Below, piece after piece: positions 1-9,336 of a stretch of 40,243 bases of DNA (position 1 is its first letter; each line of letters starts with the position of its first letter). The notes under the pieces are model-generated. The model was given only the letters and a program-made list of their open reading frames with translations, did no database searches and was not told the origin of the DNA. Source of the stretch: Candidatus Auribacterota bacterium (GTDB taxonomy: Bacteria > Auribacterota > JAFGBW01); NCBI GenBank assembly GCA_016932965.1, contig JAFGBW010000129.1, forward strand, positions 1 to 40,243, written 5' to 3'. The position numbers and the translations under genes were made by a program.

Positions 1-762
1 AGAGAAGTTTTCCCCTGCATTCCTGATGAAGAACGTGCTTCCTTGATAAAAAATTATAGATTGGAAATCATGCAGGGAGCCAGGGATATTCACCTGTCCG
101 GAAAGGACAGTTATTTTCATGATAAAAAAGGCAGGGTAAAACCGCTGTCTTATGGGTATCTGATTCAAAATAAAGAATCGTATGTTCTGCACACGAGCGG
201 AAAAATCCCGGTTCATCTTCCTTTTTTTCTTTCTTTTTTATTGATGGAGATCATCAAACAGTTCGGCCATGGGCATGACCTGTTTCTTCTTCACAGCGCC
301 TGCGTGTACAGAGGGGAAACCGCCTGGCTGATTCCCGGAAAACAGGGACAGGGAAAAACGACTCTCAGCAAGAAACTGCCTGGCGTTTCGATCCTGAATG
401 ATGATTTGACTTTAACGGTTTATCATGAGGAAAAGAACGAATTTTTCGCCTTTAAAATTCCTTCTCCCCAGGATTTGGATTCCCCGCATCCATTTTTATG
501 GTACGGACCCAAGAAAATAAGAAAAATATTATTCCCGGAAAAAGAAAAGCCGTTCGGAATAAAAGAGTTAAGTCCGGATGAGACCCGCGCTTTCTGCGCC
601 GATGATGAAATTGTCTCTCATGGGTACTGTGAAAAAAACCGGGACAAAAAAATGAAAAAGATCTACAGCCTCATCCGGAAAATGTCCGAATGCATCCCTG
701 CCTGCCGTATTCGCTACGACAGCGGAAAAGACCTCCGCTGGCTGAACGAGGCATTAATCTAA
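1..762 (+). CDS. HPr kinase-like P-loop protein, 5' end probably outside the window
   Basis: Frame is open from base 1 (REVFPCIPDEERASLIKNYR...). Walker A-like GKQGQGKTT follows LLHSACVYRGETAWLIPG; LNDDLTL resembles the HprK-type acidic motif. Confidence 0.6.
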   Translation, partial: REVFPCIPDEERASLIKNYRLEIMQGARDIHLSGKDSYFHDKKGRVKPLSYGYLIQNKESYVLHTSGKIPVHLPFFLSFLLMEIIKQFGHGHDLFLLHSACVYRGETAWLIPGKQGQGKTTLSKKLPGVSILNDDLTLTVYHEEKNEFFAFKIPSPQDLDSPHPFLWYGPKKIRKILFPEKEKPFGIKELSPDETRAFCADDEIVSHGYCEKNRDKKMKKIYSLIRKMSECIPACRIRYDSGKDLRWLNEALI

Positions 763-865
763 AAAGAATCCTTTTTCTTATGATTTCACCATGAAGGATA
801 TCTTTTGGACTCAATGGAAATAAAATGATAGAATAACACCTCGAACTTAAGGATATGATTGAAAT

Positions 866-1915
866 ATGGAAATCAAACCGGGCAGTATTTTTTTAGACTA
901 CGAGGTGCTGGAGGAGATCGGCAGGGGAGGATTCGGGGCTGTTTTCAAGGGTAAAAAGATCCATTCAGAACCGCCTTTCTTTGTCGCCATCAAAGTCCTG
1001 CACCAGATTCATGCCGGACATGAAAAAAATGTACGGCGTTTTCACAGGGAAGCCAGACTCGCCAGGAAATTGTCCCATCCCAATGTGGTAGCCATCTTAG
1101 ATGACGGTGTGATCGAAGACATTCATTATATCATCATGGAATTTGCCGAGGGAAAAAACCTCCTTTTGTGGATGATCGAGGGAGATTCGGAAACATCCGT
1201 CTATGAATCAAATACCCTCAGCATGACCCGGAGTGATCTGGCCGAGCCTTCCGCGTCAAATCAGGACATCCAGGATGCGCAAACAGTGGTTCTGGATAAA
1301 GCCTTTGTTCCAGGGACGTTTCCGGCAGGTTCGGCTGAAACAGCGATCCCCCTCATGAAGCAATGCGCCGATGTTTTGAAATCCGCTGAAGAGGCCGGAT
1401 TGGTCCACCGGGACATCAAGCCTGAAAACATCCTTGTCCGAAAGAGTCAGGACGGAACTCTTCAGGTAAAAATCCTGGATTTCGGGCTGGCCAAAAATTT
1501 CGTGGATGAATCGGTCCAGCTTTCTTCAGCCGGACAGGCTATAGGGACTCCGGCTTACATGAGTCCGGAACAATTCAAAGGGGATTCTCTGGATATCCGC
1601 TCGGACCTGTATTCTTTAGGAGCCACTTTCTATACCTTTGTCACAGGCCAGAAACCTTTTAAAGGTCCGGGACTCCGGGAATTCATGCACCAGGTTATCA
1701 TGGAAAATCCTATGCCTGCCAGTCAGGCGAATCCATCTGTCAGTGAAAATTTCTCGCGCATCCTTTTACGGCTGATGCACAAAGATCCTTCAAAACGATA
1801 TCAGCACCCGAATGAATTGCTTCAGGATCTCAACCGTTCTGCTTCAGTTCAGGATACGGCCAAACAAAAGACCTGGGGATGGACTGGACTGAAGTCAATA
1901 TTCCAGAAAGAATAA
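866..1915 (+). CDS. Serine/threonine protein kinase (Hanks type)
   Basis: GRGGFGAVFKG glycine loop, VAIKVL lysine, HRDIKPENILV catalytic loop, DFGLA, GTPAYMSPEQ. Confidence 0.93.
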   Translation: MEIKPGSIFLDYEVLEEIGRGGFGAVFKGKKIHSEPPFFVAIKVLHQIHAGHEKNVRRFHREARLARKLSHPNVVAILDDGVIEDIHYIIMEFAEGKNLLLWMIEGDSETSVYESNTLSMTRSDLAEPSASNQDIQDAQTVVLDKAFVPGTFPAGSAETAIPLMKQCADVLKSAEEAGLVHRDIKPENILVRKSQDGTLQVKILDFGLAKNFVDESVQLSSAGQAIGTPAYMSPEQFKGDSLDIRSDLYSLGATFYTFVTGQKPFKGPGLREFMHQVIMENPMPASQANPSVSENFSRILLRLMHKDPSKRYQHPNELLQDLNRSASVQDTAKQKTWGWTGLKSIFQKE

Positions 1916-1917
1916 GA

Positions 1918-2796
1918 TTATTTTTTTACAACAAGCGGTTTTTCGCCTTTTAAAAGAACCAGACCCTGTTCCCCGATGCCGAATACGTAAAAATCCTGAA
2001 ACAGTTCTCCTTCTTTTATTTTTCTTGTGATCCTGGATGACCGGTTATGCGACGGATAGGAAATCTCAGCCACCCAGAGTTTCCCCTCCTGATAGGTATT
2101 GATGACCGAGAGAGGTCCTTCACCGGATGAATGCACCTCTTTTTCAGGAAAAAGATCGTCGTGCGTTCCCTTTTTCTGGTCCTCCCCTGTAGAAAAAAGA
2201 ACATAGGCCAGTTCGTTCTCCCCCTTGAAAAGAGGGTTGTTTTTCAGCTCATAAACAATGGCCGATCCAAAACCATCTTTCAGATCATGGATCTGAATGG
2301 CCGAGGAAGAAAAAAGCTGCTGTATTTCACCGGGAAAAGATTGATGCTCCATGAAATACCGCAGCACGGCATTTTGGAGTTTATTCAACCTTTTTTGTGT
2401 CACAGTATGACCATACTTTTTTTTGTATTCTTTAACCCGGGTCATGATCCGCATGTCATCGGTTGAATTTTCCGTCTTTTCCAGGTAAAGGAACCCGTCT
2501 TCAATCTGACCCAGCGGTTCCAGAAGAATTTCCGCCATATTCAGCCAGGCTGACGGCAGATGGGAAGAACGCGGAAACTGTTTCTGGAAGTCCTGCAAAA
2601 GGCGCAATGCTTCTTTGTCTTTTTTCTTCTGCCTCAAGTGTTCAACCTCAGAGCTCAAGGCCGACCATATCTTTTCTTCATTCAGGGCGTACTGTGCGGC
2701 TGAGAGAAAAAGCGTCCAATGAGATAATAAAAAAACAGCCGCTATTTTTATCAATACAAGAATGAACGGTTCATTTTTTTTCATTTGTTTAGTCAT
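1918..2796 (-). CDS. Hypothetical protein: N-terminal membrane segment, TPR-like region, GspG-like C-terminal region
   Basis: N-terminal hydrophobic stretch; FPRSSHLPSAWLNMAEIL resembles TPR; DGFGSAIVYELKN and FSTGEDQKKGTHDD resemble the C-terminal pattern of type II secretion major pseudopilins. Confidence 0.55.
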   Translation of the reverse strand: MTKQMKKNEPFILVLIKIAAVFLLSHWTLFLSAAQYALNEEKIWSALSSEVEHLRQKKKDKEALRLLQDFQKQFPRSSHLPSAWLNMAEILLEPLGQIEDGFLYLEKTENSTDDMRIMTRVKEYKKKYGHTVTQKRLNKLQNAVLRYFMEHQSFPGEIQQLFSSSAIQIHDLKDGFGSAIVYELKNNPLFKGENELAYVLFSTGEDQKKGTHDDLFPEKEVHSSGEGPLSVINTYQEGKLWVAEISYPSHNRSSRITRKIKEGELFQDFYVFGIGEQGLVLLKGEKPLVVKK

Positions 2797-3025
2797 TTTT
2801 TTACCACGAAGGATACGAAGAGTACGAAAAAAAATCCTTTACCCCCTCAATACTTCAATAATGATTTGTTCTCAAGATGTTTTTATTGATCTATTATTTT
2901 TCATTAAAACAATATTCTTCTTCGTGTCCTTCGTAGAATGTTATCATTAATTCTGTTTTATAGTGAAGGGCTCCCTAAGCTAATGATCCAGTTATCAATG
3001 CAGCATTAATATATTCATGGGTTTC

Positions 3026-4852
3026 TTATATAAGTTCAAAGAGCGCATATTTTCCTGAAGTAAACAAAAATCGGGTTTTTGAAGTGTCCTGAAGCAGGTC
3101 CGCCAGGGAATCCGGATAAAGGATCCCCCAGTTTTTTCTGTAAAATAAAATATGAGACATTTTCATTGACTGTAAAACAGCCTGTAACTCCTGCGAAGTT
3201 TTAGCCTGGGAAAGCAGTGCATTGATCTGAGAGGCTTCAAAAAAACTGTCCGCAATAAAATCCCTATTACAAAAGAATCCCTGATTGGTGTTCAAAAACA
3301 AAATCCTTGCATCATCCGGAATGCGCTTATTGATATAATAAAAAACCGCAGGTTCCATTTCCGTTATTTTTTCTTTGTTCTGACAGAGTTCGTTTATTCT
3401 GGATACAACGGATTCCCCAATAGGAATAAAAGAGACCATCATATATATGACGGCGGCCAGAAGAGCCCCTCTCAAGAAGAAATCGCGATAAACAAGATTG
3501 TTTACCTTTGCAAATAATTCCATAACAGACAAAGACCCTGCAACAGCCAAAAAGGGCAAAATGGGGATCAAAAAACGCATTTGCTGGGAGGAGATGCTCC
3601 AAAGCAGAAAATAGATTCCTGATACGGTCATACACCTTTTGATCAATGGATTGCGGAAAGAGAAAACAATTGAAAGAGGAACAAGCGCAATCCAAAAAGG
3701 GGAAATATTTCCGTCAAAACGGCTGTATCCGTATCCCCCGGACAGGATGACTCTCACTGGTAACAGCAGATAATCCATCCATTTCCGTCCCATTCCGATG
3801 GATTGCTGCCAGTTTATCCACTCTCTGGACAGGGAATCACTCCATTCAGGCCCGCCAAAAAATGAATAAAAAAATGGATACAAGGGATTGCCTGTCTGAC
3901 AGAAGCTTTTTATCAGCCAGGGCATGACTAAAATCAGGCCGGGAAAAATCAATAGCCAGATATCCGATATTTTCCTTTTATTGTTTATTGGATTCATGAG
4001 AAGCAGAAAAACAAAGCATAAAAGACTAAAAATGCCGGAAAATTTTGTGCCTGCAGCCAGTCCCAGACAGAGACCGGAATAAATCAGATAAGTTTTTCTC
4101 TGGCCGGGATTTTCAAAAGCCAGGTTCAGACACACAAAAGCAGAGAAAAAAAAGAACGCCATGCCCAGGTCCGCATAGGCGGTTTTCATTTCAAACAGGA
4201 CGATTTCATTGGCGAGAAAAAAAATAGCCGCCAGACAGCCGGCGACCCTGCTGTCGGATCTGGAACGGGAAAAGGTTATAATGAGAATCAGTGTCAGGAT
4301 GCCAAAACTGAAATGGATGAGTCTTGCAAGAATAAAATCTTTGATCAGCAGTGCGAGTGTGAAGAGCATTTCCATGCTCTGCGGCCAGTTTGAATACACA
4401 TTAAAAGGGACTCGGAAAAAGCCTTTTTGATCCAGGTAAAGCCGCGGCAGGGTCAAATGGTATGCCCCTTCATCCCAGAAAATATGAGGGGTAAAAGTGC
4501 CCATCAAAAGACTAAATGCAATGACGGTTAAAAAAACATGAAAAAGGGCTTCTAATATCCCGGGATTATTCATTCGAGAAAAAGGGATGAAATTCGTTTT
4601 CGAGATAACCCCTAAAAGAAAAACCAGAGAGATCATCCCATAAACAGGGATCGCGAAAAGCATTTTTAAAGAAGCCAGAATGAAGATGAAATAGATCCAG
4701 AAAACGGTTCCGGAGACAAAGGGGATAAGAAAGGAATTTTCAGCAAGAGTACCGGTTGAAAGAAAAGGGGTTTTCAGTAAAACCCTTCCTGTGATGAAAA
4801 AAGAATAAAGGACACTGACTAATATAAATATTTCAGCAAACACTATCGGCAT
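3026..4852 (-). CDS. Multi-pass membrane glycosyltransferase (ArnT/PMT-like, GT-C fold)
   Basis: 608 aa, many hydrophobic segments; WDEGAYHLTLPRLYLDQKGFFRVPFNVYSNWPQ is typical of GT-C enzymes. Confidence 0.65.
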   Translation of the reverse strand: MPIVFAEIFILVSVLYSFFITGRVLLKTPFLSTGTLAENSFLIPFVSGTVFWIYFIFILASLKMLFAIPVYGMISLVFLLGVISKTNFIPFSRMNNPGILEALFHVFLTVIAFSLLMGTFTPHIFWDEGAYHLTLPRLYLDQKGFFRVPFNVYSNWPQSMEMLFTLALLIKDFILARLIHFSFGILTLILIITFSRSRSDSRVAGCLAAIFFLANEIVLFEMKTAYADLGMAFFFFSAFVCLNLAFENPGQRKTYLIYSGLCLGLAAGTKFSGIFSLLCFVFLLLMNPINNKRKISDIWLLIFPGLILVMPWLIKSFCQTGNPLYPFFYSFFGGPEWSDSLSREWINWQQSIGMGRKWMDYLLLPVRVILSGGYGYSRFDGNISPFWIALVPLSIVFSFRNPLIKRCMTVSGIYFLLWSISSQQMRFLIPILPFLAVAGSLSVMELFAKVNNLVYRDFFLRGALLAAVIYMMVSFIPIGESVVSRINELCQNKEKITEMEPAVFYYINKRIPDDARILFLNTNQGFFCNRDFIADSFFEASQINALLSQAKTSQELQAVLQSMKMSHILFYRKNWGILYPDSLADLLQDTSKTRFLFTSGKYALFELI

Positions 4853-4930
4853 GATCCGAAACTATAGCAGAGGATCAATAATTTTCAATATCTCGTTTGG
4901 TCCGACCGTTCCAAAAAATGGCGACGGATA

Positions 4931-5022
4931 GATTCCCCTAAACGAATTTTTAGGAATCTCCGCTCAAAAGAATGCTTCGCAGCTGTTTGTTCGGCCATTC
5001 CCCGGCTGCAGGCAGACAGGAT
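4931..5022 (+). repeat. Dispersed intergenic repeat 2, copy 1
   Basis: TTTTTAGGAATCTCCGCTCAAAAGAATGCTTCGCAGCTGTTTGTTCGGCC...GCTGCAGGCAGA, roughly 70% like 36216-36121 by eye. Confidence 0.75.
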
Positions 5023-5047
5023 GAAGTTTGCGCCCTGTGAATTCATT

Positions 5048-5076
5048 TTGACACTTTTCTTGCCAAGAATTATATT
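5048..5076 (+). promoter_or_regulatory. Sigma70-type promoter for metX
   Basis: TTGACA (5048-5053), 17-nt spacer, TATATT (5071-5076), 37 nt before the metX ATG. Confidence 0.6.
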
Positions 5077-5112
5077 CCACTAGCTCATCACAAGACTACA
5101 GAAACAAAAATA

Positions 5113-6258
5113 ATGCACAATGATACAAAAGACTCCGTTGGACTGGTCCGGACCCAGACGATTCAGCTAAAAGAAAAAATCTCTCTGGATTGCGGCACCA
5201 CTTTTGGACCCATCACTGTTGCTTATGAAACATACGGCAGGATGAATGAAGCGAAATCAAATGTCATTTTGGTTTTGCACGCCCTTTCCGGAAGCGCCCA
5301 TGCCGCAGGATACTGGACTCCGGAAGACAAAAAGCCCGGCTGGTGGGACATGATGATCGGGCCCGGAAAAGCCCTGGACACCAATTTGTACTGCGTGATC
5401 TGTTCCAATGTATTGGGTGGCTGCTACGGAACCACAGGTCCTTCTTCCATCAATCCCAACACCCAGCAGCCTTATGCCATGAGCTTTCCTGTGATCTCCA
5501 TCAGCGACATGGTGACCGTGCAGAAACAATTGATGGATCAATTGGAAATCCCCGGGCTTTTGGCTATTATTGGCGGTTCCATGGGCGGAATGCAGGTGTT
5601 GGAGTGGGCCGTTAATTATCCGGGTTATGTGAAAGGGGCCATCCCGATCGCCTCCACCGCCCGTTTGAGCGCCCAGAGTATCGCTTTTAATGAAGTTGGC
5701 AGAAGGGCCATCATGGCTGATCCCAAGTGGAACAACGGAAATTATGATCCTAAAGATCCGCCTGCCAGGGGACTGGAAATTGCCCGGATGGTGGGGCATA
5801 TCACTTACTTAAGCGACGAAAGCATGCAGAAAAAATTCGGCAGGCGCCTGAAAGACACCCTCCAGTATTCCTATGATTTCGACCCTGAATTCGAAGTGGA
5901 AAGTTATCTGCGTTATCAGGGAAAAAGTTTCGTAAAACGCTTTGATGCCAATGCGTACCTGTATATCACCAAGGCGATGGATTATTTTGACATTGCCATG
6001 CGAACCAATGGATCACTCGAAGAACTGTTTAAAAACGTGACCTCGAGCTTCCTGGTCATGGCTTTCTCCTCAGACTGGCTTTTCCCTTCCTATCAATCGA
6101 AAGCGATTGCTAAAGCATTGCGCACCGTGAACAAGGAAGTCACTTACGTGGAAATCAAGTCTTCGCTGGGTCATGATGCATTTTTACTGGAACACCAGAC
6201 TATCACTCATGTCATCAAGTATTATTTGAAACACCTTTCAGACGGCAATAAGAAATGA
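5113..6258 (+). CDS. metX: Homoserine O-acetyltransferase (alpha/beta hydrolase)
   Basis: [30 protein letters not shown] nucleophile elbow, [11 protein letters not shown]; followed by metW with ATGA overlap. Confidence 0.95.
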   Translation: MHNDTKDSVGLVRTQTIQLKEKISLDCGTTFGPITVAYETYGRMNEAKSNVILVLHALSGSAHAAGYWTPEDKKPGWWDMMIGPGKALDTNLYCVICSNVLGGCYGTTGPSSINPNTQQPYAMSFPVISISDMVTVQKQLMDQLEIPGLLAIIGGSMGGMQVLEWAVNYPGYVKGAIPIASTARLSAQSIAFNEVGRRAIMADPKWNNGNYDPKDPPARGLEIARMVGHITYLSDESMQKKFGRRLKDTLQYSYDFDPEFEVESYLRYQGKSFVKRFDANAYLYITKAMDYFDIAMRTNGSLEELFKNVTSSFLVMAFSSDWLFPSYQSKAIAKALRTVNKEVTYVEIKSSLGHDAFLLEHQTITHVIKYYLKHLSDGNKK

Positions 6259-6866
6259 AACACAATACCCGAATGAGAAGCGATTGGGAATCCATTGAAA
6301 AATTCATCCAGCCCTCTTCTACCGTACTGGATCTGGGTTGCGGAGACGGCTCTCTTCTGGAACTACTCAGGAAAAATAAAAATGTTCAGGTCCGCGGCGT
6401 GGATATAGATCAGAATAATATCCTATCCTGTATCCAAAAAGAGATTCCGGTTTTTCAAAGCAATCTGGACGAGGGACTGTCCGATTACGGGGATAAAACT
6501 TTTGATTATGTCATTCTCTCTTTGACGCTCCAGGTGGTTTATGAGCCCCGGATGCTTTTAAAGGAAATCATGCGGGTGGGGAAAAAAGGGATCGTGAGCA
6601 TCCCGAATTTCGGATACTGGATCAGCCGGATCCAGCTGCTGATCAAGGGGACCTCCCCGGTAACGGAGCATCTGCCTTACGAATGGTATAATACTCCCAA
6701 TATCCGCACCACCACCGTGGCCGATTTCATTAACCTGTGCGGGGAAATGAACATCAGGATTGAGGCCACAGCCCATACCTGTCTTAAAGGGAAAAAAGTC
6801 CCCTCCTGTTTCGCAACTCTCTTACCGAATTTGTTTTCCGAAGTCTCGGTGTTTCTGTTAAGTTAA
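6255..6866 (+). CDS. metW: Methionine biosynthesis protein MetW (SAM-methyltransferase fold)
   Basis: [28 protein letters not shown]; overlaps the metX stop by 4 nt. Confidence 0.93.
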   Translation: MKHNTRMRSDWESIEKFIQPSSTVLDLGCGDGSLLELLRKNKNVQVRGVDIDQNNILSCIQKEIPVFQSNLDEGLSDYGDKTFDYVILSLTLQVVYEPRMLLKEIMRVGKKGIVSIPNFGYWISRIQLLIKGTSPVTEHLPYEWYNTPNIRTTTVADFINLCGEMNIRIEATAHTCLKGKKVPSCFATLLPNLFSEVSVFLLS

Positions 6867-6871
6867 ATTTA

Positions 6872-6936
6872 TTAAAAGGGATCATATTTTGCGGGAAAAA
6901 CTTTTTGATAAAAAAATTTTTCCCGCACCCTTTTAA
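6872..6936. other. Nested inverted repeat, possible metW terminator or processing hairpin
   Basis: Outer TTAAAAGGG (6872-6880)/CCCTTTTAA (6928-6936); inner GCGGGAAAAA (6891-6900)/TTTTTCCCGC (6917-6926). Confidence 0.7.
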
Positions 6937-6951
6937 AAAAAATTGATAGAT

Positions 6952-6984
6952 GCATTCATGGGAACAAAATGTTCCCATGAATGC
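6952..6984. other. Perfect 15-bp inverted repeat with AAA loop
   Basis: GCATTCATGGGAACA-AAA-TGTTCCCATGAATGC read directly. Confidence 0.9.
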
Positions 6985-7021
6985 AAAACAATCCCCATGA
7001 TTAATAAAAAGGAACCCTTTT

Positions 7022-8362
7022 TTGTTTAATTATTTAAAAGAAAAAACTTCCCGTAATCCATGGTTTTATATCCCCTCGCAATATTTTGCTGAAGGGATAC
7101 CCTTTGTTCTGGTGAATCAGCTTTCAGTTGCCATGTATAAATCACTGGATGCAACGAACGAGTTCATCGGCATGACGAGCTTCTTATATCTTCCCTGGTC
7201 TTTAAAGTTTCTCTGGAGCCCTGCCGTGGACGCCACGAGTACAAAAAGGCAATGGGTCCTCACCCTGCATTTGATATTGAGTCTTTTCTTTGTCTTCCTT
7301 GGATGCGGACTGGGATTCCCTTCTTTTTTAACTATCAGTTTAGTTCTTTTCACTTTGATCGCATTTTGTTCAGCCACTCATGATATTGTGATTGACGGTT
7401 ATTATCTCCATGCCCTGAACAAAAAAGAACAGGCTTTTTTCTCAGGAATCAGGAATACTTTTTATCGTTTTGCCATGATTTTTGCCGGGGGGATTCTGAT
7501 CACATTGGCAGGCAGAATCAAAGAAATGACCGGCCATGTGATTCAGGGCTGGTCCGCCGCCTTTTATATCGCGTCTTTTATTTTTCTTGTGTTGTTCTTC
7601 TATCACCGTTTTATTCTCCCTTATCCTGTGACCGATTCCCCGGTCCATGCCACAAAATCCAGACTTCCGTACAAACAAATCTTCAGGGAATATTTCGGAC
7701 AAAGACAGATCGGAGTGATCCTTTCCTTTATTCTCCTCTTCCGTTTCGGAGAAGGATTACTTTTGAAAATGGTTCAGCCTTTTTTTCTGGATAAAACTGC
7801 GGCCGGTGGAATGAACCTGGGATTGGAAGAAGTCGGAATCATGTACGGCACGATAGGAATAAGCGCCCTGATCATTGGAGGCATTCTCGGCGGATGGCTG
7901 ATAAAAAAATACGGTCTGAAAAAAATGATCTGGCCGTTCACGTTATGCATGCATCTGCCGAATCTGCTTTTTGTGTATCTGGCCGTCTGCCATCCGTTGC
8001 TTGAATGGAATTTTTCCCTGAATTGGGCGGCTCGCCTGTTTGATTCGGGAACATGGATGGTGAAGACCCATCCGGTTCTATTAGGCGTGGTCATGACCGA
8101 GCAGTTCGGTTACGGCCTGGGATTCACCGGATTCATGGTCTATCTTTTATATCTTGCCAGGGGGGAATTCAAAACATCCCATTATGCGATCTCCACGGGC
8201 CTCATGGCCGTGGGAATCATGGTGCCGGGCTTTTTAAGCGGCCTGATTCAAGCCAAGCTGGGTTATACCTGGCTTTTCATTATAAGCTGCATCACCACTA
8301 TTCCGGGCATGGTCTGCATCTTTTTTTTGCCGTTTGATGAAGATAAACTCCATCAAAATTAA
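7022..8362 (+). CDS. MFS transporter, AmpG/BT1-like
   Basis: About 12 hydrophobic segments; YFAEGIPFVLVNQLSVAMYKSLDATNEFIGMTSFLYLPWSLKFLWSPAVD resembles the AmpG-type N-terminus. TTG start. Confidence 0.8.
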   Translation: MFNYLKEKTSRNPWFYIPSQYFAEGIPFVLVNQLSVAMYKSLDATNEFIGMTSFLYLPWSLKFLWSPAVDATSTKRQWVLTLHLILSLFFVFLGCGLGFPSFLTISLVLFTLIAFCSATHDIVIDGYYLHALNKKEQAFFSGIRNTFYRFAMIFAGGILITLAGRIKEMTGHVIQGWSAAFYIASFIFLVLFFYHRFILPYPVTDSPVHATKSRLPYKQIFREYFGQRQIGVILSFILLFRFGEGLLLKMVQPFFLDKTAAGGMNLGLEEVGIMYGTIGISALIIGGILGGWLIKKYGLKKMIWPFTLCMHLPNLLFVYLAVCHPLLEWNFSLNWAARLFDSGTWMVKTHPVLLGVVMTEQFGYGLGFTGFMVYLLYLARGEFKTSHYAISTGLMAVGIMVPGFLSGLIQAKLGYTWLFIISCITTIPGMVCIFFLPFDEDKLHQN

Positions 8363-8409
8363 GCGGAATGGATTGAATGCAGGATAAAACATTTATCCCG
8401 CGGACAAAT

Positions 8410-9015
8410 TCAGACGCGTTTTTTGAAAACAAAAAACACAAAGACGGCTGACAAAACACCGGTGAGATGGACAGATGGAACCAGGAAATGGGGTTCGTTC
8501 TCCATTGCGGCAAAAGATTGTCCGTGCGCCAGTTCCAATCCGATTATCGTGAGCGTTCCAAGCAAAATCATCACGTACAACCATCGCCAGGATGATTCTT
8601 CCTTAAAACTGTGAAGACATAAAAAAACAACAGTTGCCATTGTGACACCTGAAAGACCGCTGTAATACTGCACATTGTGATAAAAGAAGAAAACGACTGC
8701 AGAAATGAAAGTGGCGGAAACAAAATAAAGACTGATAAAAAAAGGGAATTTCTTTTTTTCAATGATGGTGCCGGCAATCACAAAAGGGATCACTCCGGTG
8801 AAAAACTGACGTAACGTGAAATGATCAAGATGACAGGTCCACAGCCTCCATATCTGTCCGACAAAAAGAGTGGTCCGGTTATAGACGGCATAATCATTAT
8901 AGCCCATCCATTTAACGACAGAGACAATCACACTGGCAACCGTTATCAAGACCGTGAAATTGGGAAAAATTTTCCTTTCAGGAGGTCTTCTGTCTTTTAG
9001 TTTTGGGATATCCAT
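8410..9015 (-). CDS. Rhomboid-family membrane protein, rhombosortase-like
   Basis: WRLWTCHLDHFTLRQF, putative catalytic GLSG (YYSGLSGVTMA) and late-helix His (VHLTGVL); about 6 hydrophobic segments. Confidence 0.6.
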   Translation of the reverse strand: MDIPKLKDRRPPERKIFPNFTVLITVASVIVSVVKWMGYNDYAVYNRTTLFVGQIWRLWTCHLDHFTLRQFFTGVIPFVIAGTIIEKKKFPFFISLYFVSATFISAVVFFFYHNVQYYSGLSGVTMATVVFLCLHSFKEESSWRWLYVMILLGTLTIIGLELAHGQSFAAMENEPHFLVPSVHLTGVLSAVFVFFVFKKRV

Positions 9016-9059
9016 ATTTTATTTATCTCATTTTTTATGATAAAACGCGATAGAAAAAG

Positions 9060-9171
9060 AAACCACGCGCCAAGACGCTGAGTATTTTTTCCTGCTTAAA
9101 TCGTAATAAATCCTGTAAATCCAGTTGATGTCTAAAAAATTCCTTCCCGCTCCTTTGCGCCTTAGCGGGAG
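9060..9171. repeat. Intergenic short-unit repeat element, copy B (degenerate)
   Basis: aaaccacgcgccaagacgctgag (9060-9082) and inverted ttcccgctcctttgcgccttagcgggag (9145-9171). Confidence 0.5.
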
Positions 9172-9336
9172 TTATCTTAATTCTAGATTCTCAATTCAAT
9201 CTCTCTCTGCGCGAGTCATGTATCAAATCATATTCATCACATCCATAGTAACACTATTTTTTATACTAACGATCTTGCTTAATCCCAGCAGGTATTGTAA
9301 AAGAAAGCGTTAAAAAAATTCCAACTGCGAGGAGTT

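Noticed and set aside
5020-5112. SAM riboswitch upstream of metX
   Set aside because: No SAM riboswitch consensus; only about 35 nt separates the predicted promoter from the start codon.
5257-5799. 180-aa reverse ORF antisense to metX
   Set aside because: Composition reflects the antisense of a highly conserved gene; no family features.
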